From: Schaalia odontolytica
GTDB lineage: Bacteria > Actinomycetota > Actinomycetes > Actinomycetales > Actinomycetaceae
Assembly: GCF_031191545.1 (NCBI RefSeq)
Contig: NZ_CP133472.1
Span: forward strand, 1,426,001 to 1,490,000
Direction: 5' to 3'
Length of the DNA stretch: 64,000 bases
This document shows, piece after piece, positions 36,028-43,439 of this stretch. The position numbers and the translations under genes are program-made. The notes under the pieces were generated by a model. That model was not told the origin of the DNA. It saw only the letters and a list, made by a program, of their open reading frames with translations, and did no database searches. The first letter of the stretch is position 1, and each line of letters starts with the position of its first letter.

Positions 36028-36593
36028 CGCGATGCTTCCTCCAGGTCCTTCTTGGCCTGCTCGAGTTCGGATGTGGCCTGGTCGAGCTGCGACTGTGCCG
36101 CGCGTCGCTCGTCTTCGGCGGCGGCACGCTCTCTCCTGGCGTTCGCGAACGACGCACCAGCAATAACTGTGGTGACGCCAAAGACGAGGACCGCGACCCA
36201 GGCCACGACCATCCCGATGCGCCAGCGGGAGTTGCGGGCAGACGGCTGGGCGTTCCCGCGGTTCTGAGAATCCATCTTCGGCTGGTCGAAGGAGATCTTC
36301 GAGCCGTAGGGGCTGGAGGAAACGGTCGGCGCCTGCTTGTTAGACGGCAGGCGGGGCCCGCTAGGAGCGGCGTTCTGCTGCATAGCGGACGCCTGCGCGA
36401 GGGCTCCTCCCGGATTGGGTGTGCCCGCTGGCATCGTTTGCGTCGGGGCCTGCTGCCCCATGCCCTGCTGGGGGAAACCCTGCTGCTGCGCGGGCATGGG
36501 CTGGTACTGTTCCGTCCACGAGCCGCCATTCCACCAGCGCAGGCGAAGAGTTCCTGCGGGGTCGGGATACCATCCAGGTGCAGGTTGAGACAT
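36024..36593 (-). CDS. Cassette 1 DUF2510 membrane protein
   Basis: This 189-residue protein has an N-terminal DUF2510 domain (PGWYPDPAG then LRWWNGGSWTE), a Gln/Pro/Gly-rich linker (about residues 35-110), a TM helix (about 130-150) and a charged coiled coil (about 152-189). ATG 36593 with AAAGGAC upstream is chosen; a longer frame would add residues ahead of the domain. TACACT at 36619-36624 (minus) is a likely -10 box. It is the first gene of the four-cassette run, which continues for 5 kb on this strand. Confidence 0.84.
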   Translation of the reverse strand: MSQPAPGWYPDPAGTLRLRWWNGGSWTEQYQPMPAQQQGFPQQGMGQQAPTQTMPAGTPNPGGALAQASAMQQNAAPSGPRLPSNKQAPTVSSSPYGSKISFDQPKMDSQNRGNAQPSARNSRWRIGMVVAWVAVLVFGVTTVIAGASFANARRERAAAEDERRAAQSQLDQATSELEQAKKDLEEASR

Positions 36594-36703
36594 GACCGTC
36601 CTTTCAGTTTCTAGCAACAGTGTAACCAATCCGTGAGCCTCATAAAACGTGCGATGTGACAGTCGCGCAGACCATAGGACGCGCGACAGGTACTCTGAAA
36701 GCT

Positions 36704-38278
36704 ATGGCCTCTCTCTTCGCGTCCTCACCCCTGCTCGCACTGTTTGTCGTCGTTGCGTTGGGGGCCGCGATCGGTGCCATCCGTATCGGCCCGCTGCGAT
36801 TCGGTGCGGCAGGTGCCCTCTTCGTCGGCCTCGTTGTCTCGGCCCTCCATCCCGAGGTCGTCAGCACCCACATGGCGATCGTCCAGCCGATGGGCCTGGC
36901 TTTCTTCGTCTATTGCGTCGGCATTTCGGCGGGCGCGACCTTCTTCCAGGATCTGCGCAAGCAGACGAACCTCCTCGCGCTTACCACGATCGTGTGCGTC
37001 GTGGGTGCGGTGATCGCCTTCGTCGGCGGACGGATCCTCGGCCTGCCTGAAGGTTTGACGTCGGGCCTCTTCACGGGCGCGCTCACGGCCGCTCCCGCCC
37101 TCGATACAGCGACCCGCCTGACGGGCGACCCGAACGCGGCGGTCGGCTACGCCTTCGGCTATCCGGTGGGCGTCATCGGCGGCATCCTCATCGTGACGAT
37201 CACGGTGACGAGGAAGTGGCTGGGCCCCAAGGACACGCCCTCCCTGGCGGGCCAGTCCCTCGAAGCCGTGAGCGTTCACGTGTCTCGGCGGATCAATACT
37301 CGACAGATCACCGCGTGGCGCGAGCAACGCCTGCGTCTGTCCTACCTGCGCCGCGACGGACGCACCCGCGTCATCGCCCCGGGCGAGGACCTTCTGCCCG
37401 GTGACCATGTTGTCATGGTCGGTGATCCCGCCTCTATCACTGAGACCGCCCCCCTCGTCGGGGAGATTCTCGATCACAAGCTCGAAGACGACCGCTCCGA
37501 CCTGGCCTTCGAACGCATCGTCGTGTCCAATCCCGACGTGGCCGGCCGTAGCGTCTCGGAGCTCAACGTCACCAAGCGCTTCGGTGCCGTCATTACGCGA
37601 GTGCGTCGAGGCGACCTCGACCTGTTGGCCCGCGACGACCTCGACCTGCAGCTCGGCGACCACGTCGCGGTTGTCGTCCCCACCGATGAGCTGGACGACA
37701 TCGCGGAGTGGCTGGGCGACTCCGAGCGCCGCGTCGCCGAGGTGGACGGTATGGCCTTCGGCATCGGCCTCGTCCTCGGCCTCCTCCTCGGCATCGTGTC
37801 CTTCCCGTTGCCCGGCGGTCAGGGCTTCCAGCTCGGTGCTGCCGCCGGCCCGCTGATCGTCGGCATGGTCCTCGGTGCCCTGCGTCGCACGGGTCCGCTT
37901 GTGTGGACCCTGCCGGCGGCCGCGAACCTGACGATCCGACAGATCGGTCTCATGCTCTTCCTCGCTGCCCTCGGCCTGAACGCTGGCCCACAGTTTGCGA
38001 GCCTGCTTGGCAGCCCCGAAGGCTGGCGCGCGGCTCTCTTGGCCGCCGTCATGGTCGTCGTGTGCTGCATCATCCAGGCCCTCGGCGCCAAGTTCATCGG
38101 CCTGTCCTCGGCCCGCGCCGCCGGCGGCATCGCAGGTTTCCTCGGCCAGCCCGCCGTCTTGCAGGCCGCCGACGCCCGTGTAATCGACGAGCGCATCGAG
38201 GCCGCCTACGCGACACTCTTCGCCTTCGCGATCATCATCAAGATTCTGCTCCTGCCGGTCATCACGTCCTTCCTGTGA
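36704..38278 (+). CDS. AspT/YidE-family transporter with two RCK_C domains
   Basis: This 524-residue membrane protein has an N-terminal group of TM helices (about residues 1-170), two cytoplasmic RCK_C (TrkA-C) domains (about 185-255 and 266-341), and a C-terminal group of helices. This is the layout of the aspartate:alanine exchanger family and of YidE/YbjL. The substrate is unknown; an organic anion or amino acid exchange is plausible. ATG 36704 is preceded by TACTCT with a seven-base spacer and no strong ribosome binding site, so it may be leaderless. It is divergent from the DUF2510 cassette cluster. Confidence 0.86.
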   Translation: MASLFASSPLLALFVVVALGAAIGAIRIGPLRFGAAGALFVGLVVSALHPEVVSTHMAIVQPMGLAFFVYCVGISAGATFFQDLRKQTNLLALTTIVCVVGAVIAFVGGRILGLPEGLTSGLFTGALTAAPALDTATRLTGDPNAAVGYAFGYPVGVIGGILIVTITVTRKWLGPKDTPSLAGQSLEAVSVHVSRRINTRQITAWREQRLRLSYLRRDGRTRVIAPGEDLLPGDHVVMVGDPASITETAPLVGEILDHKLEDDRSDLAFERIVVSNPDVAGRSVSELNVTKRFGAVITRVRRGDLDLLARDDLDLQLGDHVAVVVPTDELDDIAEWLGDSERRVAEVDGMAFGIGLVLGLLLGIVSFPLPGGQGFQLGAAAGPLIVGMVLGALRRTGPLVWTLPAAANLTIRQIGLMLFLAALGLNAGPQFASLLGSPEGWRAALLAAVMVVVCCIIQALGAKFIGLSSARAAGGIAGFLGQPAVLQAADARVIDERIEAAYATLFAFAIIIKILLLPVITSFL

Positions 38279-38296
38279 GCGCCGTAGACTAGGGCC

Positions 38297-38818
38297 ATGG
38301 CTACCCCCGACTTTGTCCTCGAACTGCGCCGTCACGTCGGTAATGCGCCACTATGGATGCCGGGCACGACCGTCGTCATCCTGCGACCCGCGCCGGGTTG
38401 TGCGCCCATCGACTGGGCGGAGCCTATCGCCCCCGAGACAGTTGACATGCTCTGCGTGCGCCGCAGCGACAACGGGGCTTGGACGCCCGTGACCGGCATC
38501 GTCGACCCCGGCGAAGAACCCGCCGTCACGGCCGCCCGAGAGGCGGCGGAGGAGGCCGCCGTCGACATTGAGGTTCGCCGCCTCCTGTCCGTCGAGGTCG
38601 TCGGCCCCGTCACCTACGATAACGGTGACGTCACCACCTACCTGGACGTCGCCTTCGTGGGCGAGTGGGTCAGCGGTGAACCCCGTCCCGCCGATGGCGA
38701 GAACAGTGAGACAGCGTTCTTCCGGGCCGACCAGCTCCCGCCCATGAACGACCGCTTCCTTCGCGCCGTCGCCAAGGCCCTGAGTGCCGAGGCAGCCGCC
38801 GACTTCCTCACCGCCTGA
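38297..38818 (+). CDS. Nudix hydrolase
   Basis: This 173-residue enzyme has a complete Nudix box from Gly67 to Val89 (GIVDPGEE, then REAAEEAAV), which binds magnesium and hydrolyses nucleoside-diphosphate-linked substrates. The substrate cannot be predicted. TAGACT at 38285-38290 lies exactly six bases before the ATG and no ribosome binding site is visible, so a leaderless transcript is likely even though the gene is only 18 bases after the transporter gene. Confidence 0.92.
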   Translation: MATPDFVLELRRHVGNAPLWMPGTTVVILRPAPGCAPIDWAEPIAPETVDMLCVRRSDNGAWTPVTGIVDPGEEPAVTAAREAAEEAAVDIEVRRLLSVEVVGPVTYDNGDVTTYLDVAFVGEWVSGEPRPADGENSETAFFRADQLPPMNDRFLRAVAKALSAEAAADFLTA

Positions 38819-38977
38819 GGTGCCGGTCCCTGCGAGGGAACATCGGTCCCGGCGCAGCGCGGGCAGCTCGACGTAGGACCGGACTGTGCCGCCCCTGCCT
38901 CTTTCTCCCTACGCGAAAATTCTTCTTCTCCTGTCAGCCCCCTTGCGGGACCGAGGTCCCAGTGCTGGAATGGGGTT

Positions 38978-39409
38978 ATGGATACACCTAGCAACATCGT
39001 TTACACCGTCACCGCCGACTCCACGGGTGGTCGCGCCGGAACCTCCTCCGTCCCCGCGCTCGACATCAGCCACGTGATGCGCATGCCCAAGGAACTGGGT
39101 GGCCCCGGCGACGGCCCCAACCCCGAAGCCCTCTTCGCTATGGGCTACGGCGCCTGCTTCCAGGGTGCCATGGGGCTGGCCGCCAAGGAAATGGGCATCG
39201 ACACCAAGGACTCCGTCGTGCGCACGACGATCGGGCTGGGACCCGAAGGCGCGTCCTTCGCCCTGACCGCCGACATCCAGGTCTTCATCCCCGGCGTCGA
39301 ACTCGAGCGCGCGCAGGCCCTCGTCGAGCGCGCCCACGAGCTGTGCCCCTACTCCAAGGCTACCCGCGGCAACGTGCCCGTCACCGTCACCGCCGTGCCA
39401 GCCCTGTAA
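38978..39409 (+). CDS. ohr: Organic hydroperoxide resistance protein (Ohr/OsmC family)
   Basis: This 143-residue thiol peroxidase reduces organic hydroperoxides to alcohols. The two catalytic cysteines are present, Cys60 in MGYGACFQGA and Cys123 in ELCPYSKATRGN, together with the conserved Arg19 and Glu50. The complete Ohr pattern favours Ohr over OsmC. No OhrR-type regulator is adjacent. The 159 bases upstream hold no gene. A strong hairpin lies downstream between this gene and the convergent aminopeptidase gene. Confidence 0.92.
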   Translation: MDTPSNIVYTVTADSTGGRAGTSSVPALDISHVMRMPKELGGPGDGPNPEALFAMGYGACFQGAMGLAAKEMGIDTKDSVVRTTIGLGPEGASFALTADIQVFIPGVELERAQALVERAHELCPYSKATRGNVPVTVTAVPAL

Positions 39410-39429
39410 GGACACTTTTCGCGCACAAG

Positions 39430-39467
39430 GATCCCCGGCCTCGTTGTTATGAACGAGGCCGGGGATC
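39430..39467. terminator. Bidirectional terminator hairpin between ohr and the M18 gene
   Basis: A perfect 16-bp inverted repeat (39430-39445 with 39452-39467) with a 6-base loop lies between two convergent genes. It lacks a T-run but could serve both strands. Confidence 0.75.
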
Positions 39468-39494
39468 CCGCATGCAGGTGCGTCCAATCGGGCG

Positions 39495-40799
39495 TCAGGC
39501 ACCCCGCCAGTACGCAGCGAGCGCCTGTGACAGCGCGAGCAGGTCGTCCACGTGGCTCATCTCGCGCGCCGAATGCATCGACAGTAGACCGATGCCCACG
39601 TCCACCGTCAGGATGCCCAGTCGGGTCGCCGTGATCGGGCCGATCGTCGTCCCGCACGGCATCGCGTTGTTGCCCACGAAGCTCTGCGAGGCCACGCCCG
39701 CAGCCACACACGCGCGATTCCACAGGGCGATGCCCTCGCCGTCCGTCGCGTAACGCTGCTTCGAGTTGATCTTGATGATCGGTCCGCGACCCATCATCGG
39801 ACGGTTATCCGGATCGTGGTGGCCCGCGTAGTTCGGGTGCACCGAATGCGCCGCGTCCGCGCTCACGCATGACGAGGCCGCCAGCATGCGCTCGAAACCG
39901 TCCTCGTCGCGGCCGAGAGCCTTCGCGGTGCGGCGCAGCACCGTCTCCAGGATCGGGCCGGCCGCGCCCGTGCGAGATTCCGAACCCACCTCCTCGTGAT
40001 CGAAGCACATGAACACCGTGACATCGCCGCCCGCAGGCGTTCCTTCCGCCGCCAGGCGCTCCAAGGCAACCAGACCGGGGTGGACGCTCGAGAGGTTGTC
40101 CTGGCGCGACGCCGCGATGAACTGGCCCTTGTCACCGAAGAAACCCGGCCCCTGGCTGGGAGTCAGGATCAGGTCGAAGGCCGCGACCTGCGACGCGTTG
40201 TCCAGGCCCGCCGTGCGCGCCACATACTCCAGCACGTTGCCGAACGGGTTATCCACCGTCCACACCGGATGCAGATGCTTCTGCGGATCCAGCTTCAGGC
40301 CGCTCGGATTCACGTCTCGATCCAGGTGGATCGCCAGCTGCGGGATGCGTGCGATTGGACCCGTGCGCGCCAGGACGACCTCGCCGCTGTTCAGGACTAG
40401 GCGACCCGCCAGGGTCAGCTCGCGGTCCAGCCACGAGTTCCACATCATGCCGCCGTACACCTCGACGTCGATCTGTCCCCAGCCGTCCGGCGTCGTCGAC
40501 TGCACCGACGGCTTCACCGAGAACGCCGGCGAATCCGTGTGCGCCCCGACGATGCGGAAACCCGCGTCGTCAGCGACCGTCTCGGGAACGAACCATGCGG
40601 CCACCGCGCCGCCGCGCACCATCACGTGACCGCCCGGGGACGCGTCCCACGCGCCCTTCTCGTCGACGCGCGTAAAGCCGGCGTCCACCAGGCGCTGCGC
40701 CACGACCTCGGCCGCGTGATAGGGGGAAGGAGAATCAAGGAGGAAATGCTGATAGTCCACCGCGTGTGCGTGGACCTCGTCCAGTTTAAGCTGTGCCAT
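39495..40799 (-). CDS. M18 family aminopeptidase
   Basis: This 434-residue metallopeptidase matches the aspartyl-aminopeptidase (M18) family, which removes N-terminal residues from peptides in the cytoplasm. Zinc-site segments visible are VGAHTDSPAF, FDHEEVGSESRTGA and PCGTTIGPI near the C-terminus; HPNYAGHHDP is also conserved. The ATG at 40799 has no ribosome binding site, but TACCAT lies six bases upstream on the minus strand, predicting a leaderless transcript. It is divergent from an aldo/keto reductase gene whose start is only 46 bases away. Confidence 0.92.
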   Translation of the reverse strand: MAQLKLDEVHAHAVDYQHFLLDSPSPYHAAEVVAQRLVDAGFTRVDEKGAWDASPGGHVMVRGGAVAAWFVPETVADDAGFRIVGAHTDSPAFSVKPSVQSTTPDGWGQIDVEVYGGMMWNSWLDRELTLAGRLVLNSGEVVLARTGPIARIPQLAIHLDRDVNPSGLKLDPQKHLHPVWTVDNPFGNVLEYVARTAGLDNASQVAAFDLILTPSQGPGFFGDKGQFIAASRQDNLSSVHPGLVALERLAAEGTPAGGDVTVFMCFDHEEVGSESRTGAAGPILETVLRRTAKALGRDEDGFERMLAASSCVSADAAHSVHPNYAGHHDPDNRPMMGRGPIIKINSKQRYATDGEGIALWNRACVAAGVASQSFVGNNAMPCGTTIGPITATRLGILTVDVGIGLLSMHSAREMSHVDDLLALSQALAAYWRGA

Positions 40800-40845
40800 A
40801 CCCCAATGGTAGAACGCTGCGCGAGAGGTGGCCTACGCTTGAGGC
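40800..40845. promoter_or_regulatory. Compact divergent promoter with two leaderless -10 boxes
   Basis: TACCAT (complement of 40806-40811) lies six bases before the M18 ATG, and TACGCT (40834-40839) six bases before the reductase ATG. Both promoters are held in 46 bases, so the -35 area of each overlaps the other's -10 area. Confidence 0.6.
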
Positions 40846-41685
40846 ATGAGCGAGATCCCCGCATACACCCTGTCCGACGGCCTGGAGGTTCCCTCGATCG
40901 CGCTGGGCACCTACAACCTGCGCGGTGCCTCGGGCGTCTCCTCGATGATCTCCGGCATTGACGCCGGATACCGGATGCTCGACAGCGCTTTCAATTACGA
41001 AAATGAGGGCGCGCTTGGGGCGGCGGTACGCCGATGCGGTGTGCCCCGCGAGGACCTGCGCCTCGTCTCCAAGCTCCCAGGCCGCCACCACCGCTACGAC
41101 GAGGCCGTGTACACCCTCGAAGAATCGCTCCTGCGCGCGGGCCTGGACTACTGGGACATGTACCTGATCCACTGGCCCAACCCCAAGCGCGGCCTGTACG
41201 TCGAAGCCTTCCAAGCGCTGCTGGACGCGCGCGACCGTGGCCTCGTCCGATCTGTCGGCGTGTGCAACTTCCTGCCCGAACACCTGCAGCTCGTGCGCGA
41301 CGAGACCGGGGAGTATCCGAGCGTCAATCAGATCGAGTTGCACCCCTATTTCCCTCAGGCCCCTGCGCTTTCCTATCACGCGCGGGTCGGCGTGCGCACC
41401 GAGTCGTGGAGCCCGCTGGGGCGCAAGTGGCGCATCGTCGAAGATCCTGCCATCGCCGCCCTGGCCGGCGAAGCGGGCGTGTCCCCGTCGCGCCTCATCT
41501 TGCGCTGGCACTACCAGCTCGGAACCCTGCCCCTGCCCAAGTCCGGATCGCCTGAGCGCCAGCGCGAGAACCTCGACATCTTCTCGTTCTCGCTGTCTGA
41601 GGAGCAGATGGCTGCGATCAGCGCACTTGGCCGCCCCGACGGTCGCCAGGCCGACCAGGATCCCGCGTACTACGAGGAGTTCTGA
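40846..41685 (+). CDS. Aldo/keto reductase
   Basis: This 279-residue oxidoreductase has AGYRMLDSAFNYENE (catalytic Asp and Tyr region), SKLPGRHH, YLIHWPNPK (catalytic His), and LRWHYQLGTLPLPKSG (NADPH-binding). It is one of three members of this superfamily in the window; they are not close copies of each other. The substrate is unknown. The ATG has TACGCT six bases upstream and no ribosome binding site. The second repeat island begins directly downstream. Confidence 0.92.
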   Translation: MSEIPAYTLSDGLEVPSIALGTYNLRGASGVSSMISGIDAGYRMLDSAFNYENEGALGAAVRRCGVPREDLRLVSKLPGRHHRYDEAVYTLEESLLRAGLDYWDMYLIHWPNPKRGLYVEAFQALLDARDRGLVRSVGVCNFLPEHLQLVRDETGEYPSVNQIELHPYFPQAPALSYHARVGVRTESWSPLGRKWRIVEDPAIAALAGEAGVSPSRLILRWHYQLGTLPLPKSGSPERQRENLDIFSFSLSEEQMAAISALGRPDGRQADQDPAYYEEF

Positions 41686-41716
41686 ATGGTTGGGGCCGCT
41701 TGTGGCCCCGCCTGAT

Positions 41717-41824
41717 CGGCTGCGTTGCTTCGCCCCACCAGGTCGGCTGCGTTGCTTCGCCCCACCAGGTCGGCTGTGTTGCTTCGCCCCACCAGGTCGG
41801 CTGCGTTGCTTCGCCCCGCCTGAT
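41717..41824 (+). repeat. 27-bp tandem repeat, four copies
   Basis: Four head-to-tail copies of a 27-base unit (CGGCTGCGTTGCTTCGCCCC, then ACCAGGT) occupy 41717-41743, 41744-41770, 41771-41797 and 41798-41824. Copy three has one base change and copy four differs at the end. No gene is supported here; the open frames are a by-product of a period divisible by three. Confidence 0.9.
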
Positions 41825-41843
41825 TTCTGGCTGCCGCGTGTCC

Positions 41844-42263
41844 TGCCCGCCCGCTCGCCGTCCGCGCCGCGAGCTTCGCTCGGCGCGTCGTCTCGAAGCC
41901 CGGCCAGGCCCTGCAGGCCACGCGGCAACCTCCAATCGGGCGGGTCCTAGTGGTACGGCCAGACCGCCTGCTCGCGGTCCGCGCCGCGAGCTTTGCTCGG
42001 CGCGTTGTCTCGAAGCCCGGCCAGGCCCTGCAGGCCACGCGGCAACCTCCAATCGGGTGGGTCCTAGTGGTACGGCCTGCCCGCCTGCTCGCGGTCCGTG
42101 CCGTGAGCTTCGCTCGGCGCGTTGTCTCGAAGCCCGGTCAGGCCCTGCAGGCCACGCGGCAACCTCCAATCGGGTGGGTCCTAGTGGTACGGCCTGCCCG
42201 CCTGCTCGCGGTCCGTGCCGCGAGCTTAGCTCGGCGCGTTGTCTCGAAGCCCGGCCAGGCCCT
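41844..42263 (+). repeat. 117-bp tandem repeat, about 3.6 copies
   Basis: The marker GTCTCGAAGCCCG recurs at 41890, 42007, 42124 and 42241, exactly 117 bases apart, and adjacent sequence (GCCGCGAGCTT, CAACCTCCAATCGGG, CCTAGTGGTACGGCC) is nearly identical between copies. The same marker and flanks occur singly at 18522 and, inverted, at 20666-20678, so the unit belongs to a dispersed family. The last copy runs into a segment that also matches 18535-18600. Confidence 0.9.
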
Positions 42264-42391
42264 CCGGACCCTCTGGGCCCTCCACACCGGCGGCGCTGGG
42301 TTGCTGATGTGTGCGCGTTGGGTTGTTGCAAGGACCGGGAGGCCACGACAACCTCGTATCGCTCATTACGCCCGCGGAACCCGCGGCGTAC

Positions 42392-42493
42392 GCGGATAGG
42401 TTATTGCGTGACGGATAGGTTATCTGGATGCGGATAGCTTATTAACCTATCCGCGTGGCGATAACCTATCCGCATCGTCACAACCTATCCGCG
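42392..42493 (+). repeat. Six-unit palindromic GGATAGGTT array, copy B
   Basis: Forward units at 42392-42404, 42411-42423 and 42430-42442 are followed by inverted units at 42444-42455, 42461-42474 and 42482-42493. The order, spacing and the variant third unit (GATAGCTTA) match copy A at 18948-19050. The base just before GGATAGG in unit two is C here and T in copy A, and the matching base in unit five is G here and A in copy A, so the pairing is kept. Confidence 0.85.
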
Positions 42494-42867
42494 AAGGCGT
42501 GGGTTTGGCCCGTGCAGTGGACGTGAGCGCCTCGTGATGAGGTCGTCCCTGAGGGGGTATGCGCTCAGCGGTGGGGATAGGCGCCGAGCCGGGGCCATTC
42601 GCTGGGTGGAAGGGCTGAGCCCCGCTTGGGGAGGCAGTGCACTGCCTCGTTACTGGTGCAATGCTGTGTCGCGCTTCCGTCACCCCGAAAGAGTCGCCCG
42701 CCCGCGCATCGTGCGTGGGCAGGCGGCAGTGCAAGGTGTGCAAACCATGTGCGCACACCAGCAGCCCATGCAGCGCAAGGAAAGCAAGTAGCGCGCGCTG
42801 GGCAAGCTACGCACGCTAAGTGCGCAACGCGCCCGTCACATGCGATTCAGGCAGCGAAAGCCTGAGC
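42494..42867 (+). other. Gene-free tail of the second repeat island
   Basis: I see no supportable gene in this stretch. It contains one perfect 18-base palindrome (42631-42648) and otherwise only short unsupported frames before the 3' end of the acetyltransferase gene. Confidence 0.6.
42631..42648. repeat. Perfect 18-bp palindrome
   Basis: GAGGCAGTGCACTGCCTC reads the same on both strands without a spacer. It could be a dimer-binding site; it is too tight to form a normal RNA hairpin loop. Confidence 0.7.
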
Positions 42868-43323
42868 TCACTTCTTCTCGAGCGTCACGCGATACACGTT
42901 GGTTTCGCGCAGCTGGAAGCCGGCGCGCTGGTAGAGGCGATTCGCGGCCTCGCGCGATGGGCGCGACGTCAGATCGACGGTGCGGGCACCAACTCGTTGT
43001 GCGTGCTCGATCGCAGCGACCACGAGGGCCTGGCCGGCGCCCTGACCGCGTGCGGCCTCGTCGACGACGACATCCTCAATCCAGGCGCGCACGCCCGTGG
43101 GGATCTCGAAGGTGGCCAGCGACAGCATCCCGAGGATTGGGTGGTTCCCATCGGCGTCGGCCGTCTCGGAACGGAACGCGAAGAGGTGCACGCCGGACTG
43201 GGAGAGGAATCGCTGCAGATCGGCCTCGCTCAGCGGCGCGGCGGAGCGGGACAGCTGGGGGAGCAGGTGGCCCATCGCCTCGTGGAGTTCGGGCGTGGCG
43301 GCGGTGATCAGTTCGACGGTCAT
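42868..43323 (-). CDS. GNAT family N-acetyltransferase
   Basis: This 151-residue enzyme has the acetyl-CoA-binding motif RGQGAGQALV near residues 95-104, preceded by the strand WIEDVVVDE, and the ending NRLYQRAGF typical of GNAT proteins. It probably acetylates an amine on a small molecule or protein; the acceptor is unknown. TAGGAGAA precedes the ATG at 43323, and TACAAT about 25 bases upstream (minus strand) is a plausible -10 box. It is divergent from the MDR oxidoreductase gene. Confidence 0.9.
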   Translation of the reverse strand: MTVELITAATPELHEAMGHLLPQLSRSAAPLSEADLQRFLSQSGVHLFAFRSETADADGNHPILGMLSLATFEIPTGVRAWIEDVVVDEAARGQGAGQALVVAAIEHAQRVGARTVDLTSRPSREAANRLYQRAGFQLRETNVYRVTLEKK

Positions 43324-43439
43324 GTTTCTCCTAACGTTGGGTCCAATTGTAGCGGCCGGGCACCGCCATGTTGTGCGGCATGCGCGTCGCGTGGACGCCT
43401 GCTTGCATGCGCGCTTCGGGGGCGCGACACTTAGGTTCT

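Noticed and set aside
41618-42437. Open frames on both strands over the 27-bp and 117-bp repeats
   Set aside because: Both periods are multiples of three, so frames stay open automatically. The products are simple repeats with no signal peptide, and no ribosome binding site precedes them.
41844-42493. Possible CRISPR array
   Set aside because: The 117-bp repeats are directly adjacent without spacers, and the GGATAGGTT units alternate in orientation with tiny gaps. No cas genes are present.
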